A stretch of 32,748 nt of DNA, taken from positions 1 through 32,748 of the forward strand of contig JAQGMP010000318.1 of assembly GCA_028292285.1 (NCBI GenBank), read 5' to 3'. The stretch comes from Variovorax sp. (GTDB lineage Bacteria; Pseudomonadota; Gammaproteobacteria; Burkholderiales; Burkholderiaceae_C). Made by a program: the position numbers and the translations under genes. Below the pieces are notes generated by a model, which worked only from the letters and a program-made list of their open reading frames with translations, was not told the origin of the DNA and ran no database searches. Below are positions 17,586 to 26,658 of the stretch, piece after piece; position 1 is the stretch's first letter, and each line of letters starts with the position of its first letter.

Positions 17586-18278
17586 TCAACCGGTCAAGCG
17601 CGAAGCTGCCAGCGTTGCGGTTATTTTCCGACGCTCCAGCATGGCCTTGGCCATCTCGCGGACCGCCTCCACCGTGTGCGCATCGGCGACATCCGGATGT
17701 CCGCTGCGGAAAGGCGGGGCCGGGTCATATTCGAGCATCAATTGAATTGCCTTCGCAGTTGCTTCGCCACGAAGCAATCTGAGCAATACGAACGCGAAGT
17801 CCAGGCCTGAGGTGACCCCGCCGCCGGTGACCCTGTTTCGGTCGATGACAACGCGATCAGGGACGACATCTACCTGGAACAACCGAAGATAGTCAAGCGA
17901 AAGCCAGTGACAAGTCGCCTTGTATCCGGTCAACAGGCCCGCAGCTGCCAACAAAAGGGAGCCGGTGCAAACCGAGGTAATCCACTGCGCACCCGCTGCT
18001 TGCTGCCGCAGAAAGGAGAAAAGTTCTTCGTCGTCCATGAGGTCGTTCTGGCCCGGCCCTCCGGGGACGACAACGACATCAAATTGAGGAGCGTCCAGAA
18101 AAGACATTGACGGCGTCACCAACAGCCCGGTGTCCCCGACAAACGGCGTACAGTCCTTCCAGACCAGATGCGCCGTGCTGTTGGGTGCTCTTGCCAATAT
18201 CTCGAACGGCGCAAGCGCATCGAGTGACGTCATTTTCGGGAACGCAAGCACTCCGATCTGCAGATGTTTGTCAGTCAT
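17586..18278 (-). CDS. DJ-1/PfpI protein, isonitrile hydratase-like (copy 1)
   Basis: This 230-residue single-domain DJ-1/PfpI protein resembles Pseudomonas isonitrile hydratase (InhA), which adds water to isonitriles to give N-substituted formamides. The nucleophile elbow is VTSVC-like, ITSVCTGSLLLAAAG, with Cys104 followed by Thr105. As I recall, InhA needs Asp17, Cys101 and Thr102; an Asp is present at position 20 (MTSLDALAPFE), although the surrounding DLTGP is changed to DALAP. VVVVPGGPG and the late LEYDPAPPF are family features. ATG 18278 is preferred over a GTG at 18296. It is the last gene of the Liv operon, 30 bp after the oxidase. Many relatives have unknown substrates. Confidence 0.75.
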   Translation of the reverse strand: MTDKHLQIGVLAFPKMTSLDALAPFEILARAPNSTAHLVWKDCTPFVGDTGLLVTPSMSFLDAPQFDVVVVPGGPGQNDLMDDEELFSFLRQQAAGAQWITSVCTGSLLLAAAGLLTGYKATCHWLSLDYLRLFQVDVVPDRVVIDRNRVTGGGVTSGLDFAFVLLRLLRGEATAKAIQLMLEYDPAPPFRSGHPDVADAHTVEAVREMAKAMLERRKITATLAASRLTG

Positions 18279-18308
18279 GTTCGTTGGTCCTGTCACGAAG
18301 TGGGTGCC

Positions 18309-19445
18309 TCATCGCAAGCGCTGCGGCGAAAGGCTGCTGGCTCGCACGCCAAAATTCGAGAGGTGCGTGGGCATAGGCTGGTCCAGCAGCAGCGAGGCAG
18401 CCAACTGCGAAGCAGCAGACGCGGTCTGGATACCGTATCCGCCTTGCCCGGCGACCCAAAAAAAGCTCGGACAGTCTGTGTCCTTGCCGATCACGAGTTC
18501 GCCGTCGGCAACGAACGAGCGCAGACCGGCCCAGACGTGTTTTGGTCGTCGTATCTGCATCGTAGAGACCTCCTCGATGTGATAAATTCCTGTGGCGACG
18601 TCAAGCTCCTCTGGCTGTACATCGTGCGGTTCGACCGCATCGGCGTTCGCTGGCGAACCCAGCAGTTGGCCCGCATCCGGCTTGAAGTAATACGACTCGT
18701 CGATGCCTATCACCATGGGCCATGCCGAAAAGTCGGTGCCCGAAGACGCGTCGAAAGTAAACGCGGATCGTCTCTTCGGCTGTAGTCCAATCGGCTTTAC
18801 ACCGCTGCACTGCGGGACCACATCGGCCCAGGCACCCGCTGCATTGACCAACGTGCTCGTGGTAAGGGTACGGCCGTCGGCGAGACGAATCGTCCATTTG
18901 CCATCGCGGAACACCGCGGAAACCAGATCCGCATCGGCGAGCAGTTGGCCCTGATGGGCGCGAAAGCCGCGCAGATAGCCCTGGTGCAACGCGTGGACGT
19001 CCATGTCCATTGCATCGGATTCCAGAACGGCGCCGCAAATGAGGTCGTTGCGCAGCAGGGGGCAGCGTTCAAGCGTCTGTTCGACGGACAACAACTCAAC
19101 GCTCGGGGAGGTTTGCAGTGCGATCGTAAAAGCGTCGGCAAGCTCCTTCTCCTGCCCGATCCTGGCCACATGCATCACGCCACGGGCGGAAAGGATGGGA
19201 TGCTCCGTAAAGCCTGCGGGCGGCGCGGTGTAGAAAGCGCGGCTGGCGCGCGTCAGTGCACGCACCGCGGGGCCGCCATACGTCTCGATGAACATCGCAG
19301 CCGATCGGCCGGTGGCGTGGTAGCCCGGTTGCGATTCGCGCTCCAGCAGCGCAACCTGCGCATGAGACGCCAACTCGTAAGCCACGGAAGCACCGGCAAT
19401 GCCCGCGCCGATCACCACAAAATCGTAGTGCACCCTAAGCTCCAT
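18309..19445 (-). CDS. FAD-dependent amino-acid oxidase/dehydrogenase (DAO family)
   Basis: This 378-residue flavoprotein belongs to the DAO family. The FAD-binding motif is DFVVIGAGIAGASVAYEL (about 8-25), followed by ATGRSAAMF (about 45-53). TLVNAAGAWAD marks the second FAD contact, and the C-terminal SFFWVAGQGGYGIQTA completes the flavin site. It should oxidise a D-amino acid, glycine derivative or secondary amine to an imino acid. Its start overlaps the end of the fused permease by 11 bp. Location with a Liv importer, and a predicted shared regulon with a D-aminoacylase, favour an amino acid freed from an acylated precursor. Exact substrate unknown. Confidence 0.82.
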   Translation of the reverse strand: MELRVHYDFVVIGAGIAGASVAYELASHAQVALLERESQPGYHATGRSAAMFIETYGGPAVRALTRASRAFYTAPPAGFTEHPILSARGVMHVARIGQEKELADAFTIALQTSPSVELLSVEQTLERCPLLRNDLICGAVLESDAMDMDVHALHQGYLRGFRAHQGQLLADADLVSAVFRDGKWTIRLADGRTLTTSTLVNAAGAWADVVPQCSGVKPIGLQPKRRSAFTFDASSGTDFSAWPMVIGIDESYYFKPDAGQLLGSPANADAVEPHDVQPEELDVATGIYHIEEVSTMQIRRPKHVWAGLRSFVADGELVIGKDTDCPSFFWVAGQGGYGIQTASAASQLAASLLLDQPMPTHLSNFGVRASSLSPQRLR

Positions 19446-21357
19446 GCTCTTCGCCCATGCCCTGGTGATGAGGGTGAGCGGTCTGTTGCTTCTCTCTCGA
19501 TGACAACATCCTTTTCGCGCTCATGAAGCTGCCGGCGATGCCTTCACGGAACGCGAGAACTACGACGAAGAAGACCAGGCCCTGAGTGACCGTGACCCAA
19601 TCCCGTAATTCAGCCATGTAGGTCTCCATGCCGATCAGCGTCAACGCCCCAAGGACAGGTCCGATGATCGTCCCAAGACCTCCGACGAGAGCCATCAATA
19701 TGAACTCGCCGGAGGTTTGCCATGTGACGTCCGTGAGCGTTGCGATTTGCACTGCGATCGCCTTGGTGGCGCCTGCAAGGCCGGTTACGCCAGCAGAAAA
19801 CACGAAGACTGCAAGCTTGTATCGATTCACGTTGTAGCCCAACGAAATTGCGCGCGGTTCACTGTCACGAATCGCCGCGATGATGCGACCGTAGGGCGAA
19901 TGAACAAGCCTGGCGATCATCAATATGCAGGCCACGCAGATTGCAAGAACGAAGAAATAGGCGGAAACGTCCCCCTTGAGATTCCAAATTCCGAACGCCA
20001 CGCCGCGGGGGATATTCTGTATTCCGTCCTCGCCGTTCGTGAACGGAGCCTGGACACAAAAAAAGTAAACCATCTGTGCAAGGGCGAGTGTCGACATCGC
20101 GAAATAGATGCCTTGAAGTCGGATGGCAATAACTCCCACGATGCTTCCCGCTATCACCGAGGCGGCTGTTGCGACCAGGATGGCCCATTCAGGAGCCATC
20201 CCATACTTGGTCGCAAGGTATCCGGAGACATAAGCGGAGAGGCCAAAGAACATGGCGTGTCCGAACGAGAGCATGCCCATGAAGCCGAGCAACAGGTTAA
20301 CGGCGCTTGCCGCAACGGCGAAGCAAAGCACCTTCACGAGAAACACGGGGTAGACGAAGAACGGCGCCAGCAGGAGGGCTATGACCGACGCGGCCAGCAG
20401 CACCCAACTTCCGGCCGTACGGCGGCTCGCAGTCGTGGATACCTGGCCAATCAGTGCGCCAGAAAATTTCTGCGTGAGCACGCCCTTGCCGAACAAACCC
20501 GCAGGTTTGAAAAGAAGGACTGCCGCCATGATGATGAACACCACGGTGTCGGCCAAGGGCGCGTAGAAGACTTTGACGAGTCCTTCCGACAGGCCCAGCA
20601 TGTAGCCGGTCAAAATGGCGCCCTTGATCGATCCCATACCGCCGATGACGACGACTGCGAAGATGACCACGATCAGATTGGACCCCATCGTGGGGCTCAC
20701 GTTGTAGATGGGCGCAGCAAAAACGCCAGCCAGTCCAGCCAGACCGACCCCGAATCCATATACGAGCGTCACCATCAGGGGCACGTTGATACCAAATCCC
20801 CGAACTAGGTCCGGCCGCTCGACGGCGGCCCGGAGGTAGGCCCCTAGCTTGGTCTTTTCGATCGAGTACCAAGTGCCGAAGCAAACGATGAAGGATGCAA
20901 GCAGGGCCCACAACCGGTAGTAAGGCATGTAGCCCAATCCAGTGCGAAAGCCGCCCGGCAGCGGGTTGTCGTAGGGCAAGCCCGCGGCACCAAAGCCTTT
21001 TCGGTAGAGGCCTTCAACGATCAGCGTGACGCCGAAAGTCAACAACAAGCCGTAAGTGTGATCCAGATGATAGATGCGACGCACAAAGAGGCGCTCCATC
21101 AACATGCCGCTCGCGCCCACGGCCAGCGGTGCGAGCACGATGGCGAACCAGTAGTTGATGCCCAGCCACTGGAGCAGCATCCAGGCGGTGAAAGCTCCCA
21201 TCATGTATTGCGCGCCGTGCGTAAAGTTCACGACGTTCAACAAGCCAAAGATGATGGCGAGTCCGAGGCTGAGCATTGCGTAGAAGGAGCCATTTATCAG
21301 GCCAAGCAATACTTGCCCGACCAGGGCTTGGGGCGAAATACCCAAAACTTCAAACAT
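19435..21357 (-). CDS. Fused LivH-LivM branched-chain-type ABC permease
   Basis: This 640-residue inner-membrane protein joins both permeases of a branched-chain amino-acid-type importer. Residues about 1-290 are LivH-like (QVLLGLINGSFYAMLSLGLA at the start, AVVVIGGMGSIKGAILTGY near 240-258). Residues about 315-640 are LivM-like (SFGHAMFFGLSAYVSGYLA near 370, ALVGGLGTIIGPVLGAL near 570). The linker is near 295-315. The reading frame is open throughout, so the fusion is real in this sequence. It starts 2 bp after the LivF stop and works with the LivF, LivG and LivK proteins encoded just before it. Substrates of this transporter class include many amides and aromatic acids besides amino acids. 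Confidence 0.9.
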   Translation of the reverse strand: MFEVLGISPQALVGQVLLGLINGSFYAMLSLGLAIIFGLLNVVNFTHGAQYMMGAFTAWMLLQWLGINYWFAIVLAPLAVGASGMLMERLFVRRIYHLDHTYGLLLTFGVTLIVEGLYRKGFGAAGLPYDNPLPGGFRTGLGYMPYYRLWALLASFIVCFGTWYSIEKTKLGAYLRAAVERPDLVRGFGINVPLMVTLVYGFGVGLAGLAGVFAAPIYNVSPTMGSNLIVVIFAVVVIGGMGSIKGAILTGYMLGLSEGLVKVFYAPLADTVVFIIMAAVLLFKPAGLFGKGVLTQKFSGALIGQVSTTASRRTAGSWVLLAASVIALLLAPFFVYPVFLVKVLCFAVAASAVNLLLGFMGMLSFGHAMFFGLSAYVSGYLATKYGMAPEWAILVATAASVIAGSIVGVIAIRLQGIYFAMSTLALAQMVYFFCVQAPFTNGEDGIQNIPRGVAFGIWNLKGDVSAYFFVLAICVACILMIARLVHSPYGRIIAAIRDSEPRAISLGYNVNRYKLAVFVFSAGVTGLAGATKAIAVQIATLTDVTWQTSGEFILMALVGGLGTIIGPVLGALTLIGMETYMAELRDWVTVTQGLVFFVVVLAFREGIAGSFMSAKRMLSSREKQQTAHPHHQGMGEEHGA

Positions 21358-21359
21358 CT

Positions 21360-22082
21360 TCAGATTCCCAGATGTGCCTGAACACGAGAGGTGCCACCGA
21401 TCATCTCTTCACAAGTCAGCTCGTCGACGATCCGGCCGGTCTCCATGACGTAATGCCTGTCGGCGAGCTCACACGCAAATCGCAGGTTCTGCTCCACGAG
21501 CAGAATCGTGTAACCCCTTTCTTTGAGCGCATGGATTGTTTTGCCAATGAGCTTGACGATCACAGGCGCCAGTCCTTCGCTGGGCTCGTCCAGCAAGAGC
21601 AACTTGGCGCCCGTGCGAAGGATTCGCCCGATGGCCAACATTTGCTGTTCGCCGCCGGACAACTTGGTTCCTTGGCTAGCGCGACGCTCGTAAAGATTAG
21701 GGAACAGCTGGTACACCTCGTCCAGGGTCAAACCGCCCTGGCTGATCAGAGGGGGCAACGTCAGGTTCTCTAGAACGCTTAGCTGCGAAAAAATCCCGCG
21801 CTCCTCAGGACAGTAGGCCATGCCGAGCCGAGCAATCTGTTCCGGCAGGAAATTCGCGACCTGTGTACCCATGAAGTCGATCCAACCGGACTTCTCTTCG
21901 ATAAAGCCCATGAGACATTTCAGCGTCGTCGACTTTCCTGCGCCGTTGCGTCCGAGCAGTGTCACGATCTCCCCTTCCTGAAGATTGAAGCTGACTTCGT
22001 CAAGCACCCGGTTGCCCATGTAGCCCGCGCGAAGCTTCCGCACTTCAAGCACTGTCTTTCCCGTTTGAGATTCAGTGGCCAA
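21360..22082 (-). CDS. livF: Branched-chain-type ABC ATPase LivF
   Basis: This 240-residue ATPase is of the LivF type. Walker A is GRNGAGKST, signature LSGGEQQM, Walker B LLLLDEPSEGLAP and the switch histidine is replaced by the class-typical LLVEQN. The start is uncertain: the frame extends to a GTG at 22148 within LivG, but no ATG lies close to the domain. A TTG at 22082, just before the LivG stop and preceded by GGAAG, gives TESQTGKTVLEVRKL as the natural beginning and a coupled overlap. I use that. It pairs with LivG to power the fused permease. Confidence 0.85.
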   Translation of the reverse strand: MATESQTGKTVLEVRKLRAGYMGNRVLDEVSFNLQEGEIVTLLGRNGAGKSTTLKCLMGFIEEKSGWIDFMGTQVANFLPEQIARLGMAYCPEERGIFSQLSVLENLTLPPLISQGGLTLDEVYQLFPNLYERRASQGTKLSGGEQQMLAIGRILRTGAKLLLLDEPSEGLAPVIVKLIGKTIHALKERGYTILLVEQNLRFACELADRHYVMETGRIVDELTCEEMIGGTSRVQAHLGI

Positions 22083-22836
22083 TGTAGGCTTCCAGTACGC
22101 GAGAGTCTTCGGCGACCATGTCGTAAGAACCCTCTGCGAGCACTTCACCGCGACACAGGACTGTCACAACGTCGGAGAGCTTTTGCACGACCTTGAGGTT
22201 ATGCTCGACCATGACGATGGTGTTTCTGTCTGCCTGTTCCGCGATAAGGTCCGTGACACGTGCAACATCCTCAATGCCCAGACCCGCCATGGGCTCATCA
22301 AGCAGCGCCAATTCCGGCTCAAGCGCAAACGTGGTTGCGAGCTCGAGCGCACGCTTGCGGCCATAGGGAAGTTTGCCAGCAGCTACGTTTGCATACTCGC
22401 TCAGGCCAAACCTGCTGAGGAGCCCGTGGACGCGATCATCCAGTTCACTGAGGCATGCTGTTGAGCGCCAAAACACTTTTTGGAATCCAGATATTCGCTG
22501 GAGGGGGATGCACAGGTTCTGCGAGGCCGTCAGATGCGGAAAGACGGCGGAGATCTGGAATGACCGCACGACACCGTCGCGCGCCAGTTGCGCTGGCGGA
22601 GTGTGGGTGACTTCCAGCGCCTTGTAGAAGATGCTTCCCGAGTCGGCGTCCAGAAATCGAGTCAGCAGGTTGAATAAAGTGCTCTTGCCTGCGCCATTCG
22701 GCCCGATGACCGAATGGACAGTGTTGCGCCGCACCGTCAAATCAACATTGTTGACGGCCGTGAAGCCCGAGAAACTTCGGCTCAAGCCCGTAGCCGAAAG
22801 AATGATGTCTTGGGAGACGCTGCTGGCCGCAGTCAT
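22072..22836 (-). CDS. livG: Branched-chain-type ABC ATPase LivG
   Basis: This 254-residue ATPase is of the LivG type. Walker A is GPNGAGKST, followed by LFNLLTRFLDADSG. The LivG-class signature region reads AAGKLPYGRKRALELA and Walker B is LALLDEPMAGL, then VEHNLKVV for the switch region. The signature LSYGxQR of the class is altered to LPYGRKR, which is common for LivG proteins. Its ATG overlaps the LivK stop by 4 bp and its stop overlaps the proposed LivF start, so the three are translationally coupled. Confidence 0.9.
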   Translation of the reverse strand: MTAASSVSQDIILSATGLSRSFSGFTAVNNVDLTVRRNTVHSVIGPNGAGKSTLFNLLTRFLDADSGSIFYKALEVTHTPPAQLARDGVVRSFQISAVFPHLTASQNLCIPLQRISGFQKVFWRSTACLSELDDRVHGLLSRFGLSEYANVAAGKLPYGRKRALELATTFALEPELALLDEPMAGLGIEDVARVTDLIAEQADRNTIVMVEHNLKVVQKLSDVVTVLCRGEVLAEGSYDMVAEDSRVLEAYIGH

Positions 22837-24065
22837 TTGGTTTTAGCTGCAGCCTTGTCGACAAGGGGGCAGTCGCTCGCGCTCAGCGCGGACAACGCAT
22901 CGCTGGCCGGGATCACGGTGTTCACCTTGTAGTAATCCCAAGGGTATTTTGAGTCGGCCTTCGACTTGACGGTTACAAGCAGGAAGTCGTGACTGAGCTT
23001 GCCGTCCGGACGCAACATGCCATTCTTTTGATACATGTCATTGACAGGCGTGCTACGCATCTTCGCGTCTACAGCATCCGTTGCATCCGTTTTCGTCGCG
23101 ACGACGGCCTTGAGATAGTGGCTCGCTGCGGAGTACATGGCTGCCTGCGTCGCCGTTGGCATGGCCTTGAAGCGCTCAAAGAACCTGCGTCCGAATGCGC
23201 GAGACTGTTCGTTCAGGTCCCAATACCAGGCGGTGGTGGCCGAGAGCCCTTCGATGACGTCGAGGCCTGCAGCGTGGACGTCGGAAATTTCAAGGATGGT
23301 GGCGACGGGCTTCTGCTTGCCGCCCTGCATCCCGAATTCCTTCCACTGCTTCATCGAGTTGACCAGCTGCGCCCCACCATTGGCGAACATCACGGCTTTC
23401 GCATCGGAACTTTGCGCCTGAAGCAGGAAAGAACTGTAGTCGGTAGTGGCCATAGGGTGATAGGTCTCGCCAACGCTCCGGCCTCCGTTCGCAGCCAAAA
23501 TCTCCTTGGCGACTTGAACGGCGTTCTTTCCAAATGCAAAATCCGCGGCAACGAAATACCATGTGTCCGCACCGCTCTTTAGCAGCGATCTGACCGGGCC
23601 CGATACCAGCGCATAGGAGTCATGAAGCCAGGAATAACCAGTCCTCACGCACTGCTTTCCAGTCAGTTCCGTGGTGCCAATCGCACCGTACATCCCGATC
23701 TTGTTTTTCTCCTTGATAACCGTCTGAATTGCCAGTGCTACGGCAGAGTTGCTAACATCCATGATTGCATCGACTTTGTCCACATCGAACCAGCGCCTGG
23801 CGATCGTGACCCCTAGGTCTGCCTTGTTCTGATGGTCGGCAACCAGGACTTCAACCTTGATGCCTCCAAGTTGACCCTTCATGTCCTCAACAGCCATTTG
23901 GACCGCCAAGACCGAGCCGGGACCGCTCAAAGCCGAATACGGACCCGACTGGTCATTGATGACACCCAGCCGAACGACGTCGTCGGAGATCTGGGCAACA
24001 CAAGGCAAGGTGATTGAAGCCAGTGCGCAGAGAATCAAGTCTTTGATCGCATAACCGGTTTTCAT
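22833..24065 (-). CDS. livK: Branched-chain-type ABC binding protein (LivK-like)
   Basis: This 410-residue periplasmic protein belongs to the LivK/family 5 (type I fold) binding proteins. A signal peptide covers about residues 1-24, ending LPCVAQ. The first lobe starts VRLGVINDQSGPYSALSGPG and continues GGIKVEVLVADHQNKADLG, the usual ligand-lobe beginning. The variant resembles the urea/amide and aromatic-acid binders more than true leucine binders, so the ligand should not be assumed to be leucine. Its ATG overlaps the preceding stop by 4 bp. It supplies substrate to the fused LivH-LivM channel. Confidence 0.88.
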   Translation of the reverse strand: MKTGYAIKDLILCALASITLPCVAQISDDVVRLGVINDQSGPYSALSGPGSVLAVQMAVEDMKGQLGGIKVEVLVADHQNKADLGVTIARRWFDVDKVDAIMDVSNSAVALAIQTVIKEKNKIGMYGAIGTTELTGKQCVRTGYSWLHDSYALVSGPVRSLLKSGADTWYFVAADFAFGKNAVQVAKEILAANGGRSVGETYHPMATTDYSSFLLQAQSSDAKAVMFANGGAQLVNSMKQWKEFGMQGGKQKPVATILEISDVHAAGLDVIEGLSATTAWYWDLNEQSRAFGRRFFERFKAMPTATQAAMYSAASHYLKAVVATKTDATDAVDAKMRSTPVNDMYQKNGMLRPDGKLSHDFLLVTVKSKADSKYPWDYYKVNTVIPASDALSALSASDCPLVDKAAAKTK

Positions 24066-24805
24066 GAGACGTCCTTAGTGGAATTGAAGGAGGGGCCGCC
24101 GAGGTCGATCGGTATGGGCCTTGATCTTTGCAGGGCGGCCCTTGCAACCACAGGCGTCACGCTCTTGTGCAGGTCCGCCTCCGCAGCCAGGGCACGGGCT
24201 ACTCGCTCCGGCCCCGCCTTTTCGGGGGAGCCGCAATCAAAGGGCGGCTGCGGGTCGTACTCGAGACCTAGCTGAATCAACTTTGCGATCTCTTCCCCGC
24301 CCAGTTCTGCCGCCAACGTGAGGCCGAAATCAATGCCGGAAGTAACGCCGGCGCCTGACAAACGATTTCGATCGCGAACGACCCGCTCCCGGACCGGCTC
24401 TGCGCCGAACTGCGGGAGATAGTGCAACCACTTCCAGTTGCACGCCGACCTGTAGCCATCGATCAACCCTGCTGCGCCCAACAGCAAGGAGCCGTTGCAT
24501 ACCGACGTCACATAACGCGCCGCCGCTGCCTGTTGCCTCAGGAAGTCGATGGTCAATGCATCGGTCATCTGCTCGATCACACCAAAACCACCCGGGGCGC
24601 AAACCACGTCGAGTTGCGGGCAGTCCGCATAGGTCACCGTGGGGTTGATGGAAAAGCCGACATCGGTCATGACCGGCTCAAGCGACTTCCATACCAGGTG
24701 CACTTTCGCTCCCGGGACACGGCTGAGAACTTGGGCGGGTCCGGTCAAGTCGAGTTGTGTTACCCCCGGGAAGAGCAGAAATCCGACGTGGATGGTTGTG
24801 TTCAT
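24062..24805 (-). CDS. DJ-1/PfpI protein, isonitrile hydratase-like (copy 2)
   Basis: This 247-residue protein is closer to Pseudomonas isonitrile hydratase in its N-terminus than copy 1: VGFLLFPGVTQLDLTGP (with Asp19) and VHLVWKSLEPV. The elbow is VTSVCNGSLLLGAAG with Cys103, but the following residue is Asn where the characterised enzyme has an essential Thr (as I recall), so the activity may differ. ATG 24805 is preferred; the frame extends to a TTG at 24823. It is the first gene of the seven-gene operon and starts about 32 bp after the predicted transcription start of the 59-bp promoter element. The two DJ-1 proteins bracket the transporter and oxidase. Confidence 0.78.
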   Translation of the reverse strand: MNTTIHVGFLLFPGVTQLDLTGPAQVLSRVPGAKVHLVWKSLEPVMTDVGFSINPTVTYADCPQLDVVCAPGGFGVIEQMTDALTIDFLRQQAAAARYVTSVCNGSLLLGAAGLIDGYRSACNWKWLHYLPQFGAEPVRERVVRDRNRLSGAGVTSGIDFGLTLAAELGGEEIAKLIQLGLEYDPQPPFDCGSPEKAGPERVARALAAEADLHKSVTPVVARAALQRSRPIPIDLGGPSFNSTKDVS

Positions 24806-24839
24806 AGGCAAAGGCGCGGTCAAGAGAAATAAGCAACAG

Positions 24840-24898
24840 GTCGATTCTCGACAGCAGCGCGCATGGCGTAAATGACAGACTTAGGTCAATATCGGCCA
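24840..24898 (-). promoter_or_regulatory. 59-bp regulon element A, Liv operon promoter
   Basis: This is one of three copies of a 59-bp element aligned without gaps. On the minus strand it has a -35-like TTTACG (24872-24867), a 17-bp spacer and a -10-like GAGAAT (24849-24844), pointing at the DJ-1/Liv operon. On the plus strand TGGCGTAAATGACA (24864-24877) and ATATCGGCCA (24889-24898) are the conserved blocks; the TGGC and GCCA ends form an inverted pair. Predicted transcript start is near 24837. The blocks are the likely site of an AraC-type activator. Confidence 0.7.
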
Positions 24899-24932
24899 AA
24901 TGCCTCCCGCATTGACGATCGACGTGGCGGGA

Positions 24933-26585
24933 TCAGGGAACTGTGCACGCGTAATTGGTCGCGAGCGCGGCGGCTGCGGGGTCGTTGACCGGGCCGATAT
25001 ACCGCGGGTATTGCGGATAACGGCAAAGCGGGCGAGCGGCCTGGACGACACCGCTGGCCACCCGTGTCGCAGAGAGCGTTTCCGGCGCCGTCCCCTTGAC
25101 CGCCCAGGTATCCAGTGCGCTGAGCAGGTCGGTCTGGTCGGCGCCGGGGCCACCTTCACAGTGACCCACGCCCGGCGCTACGTAGTAGCGTACGAACTCG
25201 TCGGTGGCTGCCTGGCCTCCCACCGCATTGGTCATGGCTTGATAGTAGGCGGTCGTTGCCTTGGGACTGAGGGACGGGTCACTTCCACCGTGCCAAAGGA
25301 TGAGCTTGGCGTTGGCCTTCTTAAATGGACGCAGATCGGTGTTCGTCGCGTCGTTGAGTGCCGCCATGCTGTAGAGGGAACTCAGATTCGACTCAAAAGC
25401 GTAAGTGAGCGAATCTTGCGCCGGGTCGCGTGCCAGGTAGTTCTTCACGGTGGTGTCTTGGAACAGGTAATGGAGTGCGTTCAGCACGTTACCGTTGCCG
25501 GTGACCCACGAACCCCAACCAGCCGCCGAGTCGTCTTCGTTGCCGTTCAGAGGCAGAGCAAAACTTGTGTAGGTCCCGTTCACGAACGAGGCAGGCGAGG
25601 TCCGAGAGATCACAACGGCTAACTGCGGATCCGACAGACAGGTGTCGCCGGTGTCCGCACCCCCCGCGCAACGCAAAGACGTGGCGTCGAACGTGCATGC
25701 CTGCGGGTTGGAGACAATCCCGTCGACGATGCCGTCTTGTGCGTCGCAGGTATCGCGCACTGCCTTAGACAGCAACGCAAGCTTTGCGGCAGTGATTTGA
25801 CCACCGGGTGCTGCCACCGCCTTCTCGTTTCGATTCCAGTGACCCATGAATCCCACCCAGTTATACCCGGGTGCGCGTGCAATGATGCCATCGAACAGGT
25901 TGGGATTGCGCTCGGCTGCCATCAAGGCTTCCCGCCCCGCGTTCGAACATCCCTCGAAATACGACTTGGTCGGCGACGAGCCGTAGGCGGCGGTCACCGC
26001 TTTGAGTGCGGTCGACATGACTGTCGGCACTGAAAGGCTGCCGAAGAGTTGGGCCGCGAAGGTGTCATTTAACGCAAAGCTGGCATCGAGGCCGCTGGCC
26101 TGGTGCCCCGAATCGCTCGCGACTGCTGCGTAACCTTGCATCAAAGCAGGCAGCACCAGATCCGGAATCGAGCCGTCGTAGCCACCACCGCCGCCGTAAT
26201 AGAGCTTTCCATTCCACGCGTCAGGCAAACGCATTTCAAAATTCAGGGACGGCGCGATGGTGCCGTTGACTTTGCAGTAAGTGGGCACATTCCCGCTCGG
26301 CGGGACGACGACGCCAGTCAATGTGGCACCCGCGAGCGTTTTTCCGGACAGTGACTCGCAGGCAACTTTGGCGGTGACCGCAGGTTGGGTCGCATCCGCC
26401 GGTTGAGAGGTTGCAGGTGGCGCTGCTGACTGCGGGTTCGTCACTGGCGTTGCCAAGGCGAACGGCACCGAATTGTTGCCTCCGCCACCGCATGCCGACA
26501 TTAGGATCGAACACGTCGTCGTCACGGCGAGTACCGGCCTATGCGCCATACGTGACTGCAACTTTATCAATGATGCGAGCTTCAT
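24933..26585 (-). CDS. Tannase/feruloyl esterase-family lipoprotein
   Basis: This 550-residue secreted hydrolase belongs to the tannase/feruloyl esterase family (MHETase is a relative). The N-terminus ends in a lipobox, LMSAC, so Cys32 should be lipidated. The CS-D-HC triad of the family is complete: Cys213-Ser214 (EGCSNAGRE), Asp436 (HGGSDPSLSP), and His475-Cys476 (GVGHCEGG), the two cysteines forming the joining disulfide. The calcium loop DAQDGIVDGIVSNP is present at about 282-295. It should cleave an ester of an aromatic acid in the periplasm or at the cell surface. ATG 26585 is chosen because an earlier ATG would lie within the promoter element. It is transcribed alone, divergent from the GlxA-type regulator. 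Confidence 0.88.
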   Translation of the reverse strand: MKLASLIKLQSRMAHRPVLAVTTTCSILMSACGGGGNNSVPFALATPVTNPQSAAPPATSQPADATQPAVTAKVACESLSGKTLAGATLTGVVVPPSGNVPTYCKVNGTIAPSLNFEMRLPDAWNGKLYYGGGGGYDGSIPDLVLPALMQGYAAVASDSGHQASGLDASFALNDTFAAQLFGSLSVPTVMSTALKAVTAAYGSSPTKSYFEGCSNAGREALMAAERNPNLFDGIIARAPGYNWVGFMGHWNRNEKAVAAPGGQITAAKLALLSKAVRDTCDAQDGIVDGIVSNPQACTFDATSLRCAGGADTGDTCLSDPQLAVVISRTSPASFVNGTYTSFALPLNGNEDDSAAGWGSWVTGNGNVLNALHYLFQDTTVKNYLARDPAQDSLTYAFESNLSSLYSMAALNDATNTDLRPFKKANAKLILWHGGSDPSLSPKATTAYYQAMTNAVGGQAATDEFVRYYVAPGVGHCEGGPGADQTDLLSALDTWAVKGTAPETLSATRVASGVVQAARPLCRYPQYPRYIGPVNDPAAAALATNYACTVP

Positions 26586-26658
26586 CTTGAGGTCTTTCGC
26601 GAGAGTTGAGCTGGTGAGGGTCGAGTGGGTAGCACTGCCGAGCGATGGCCTGAGTGAA

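Noticed and set aside
24900-24935. Possible terminator hairpin after the tannase gene
   Set aside because: CCCGC and GCGGG can pair, but the loop is long and no T-run follows, so I do not call it.
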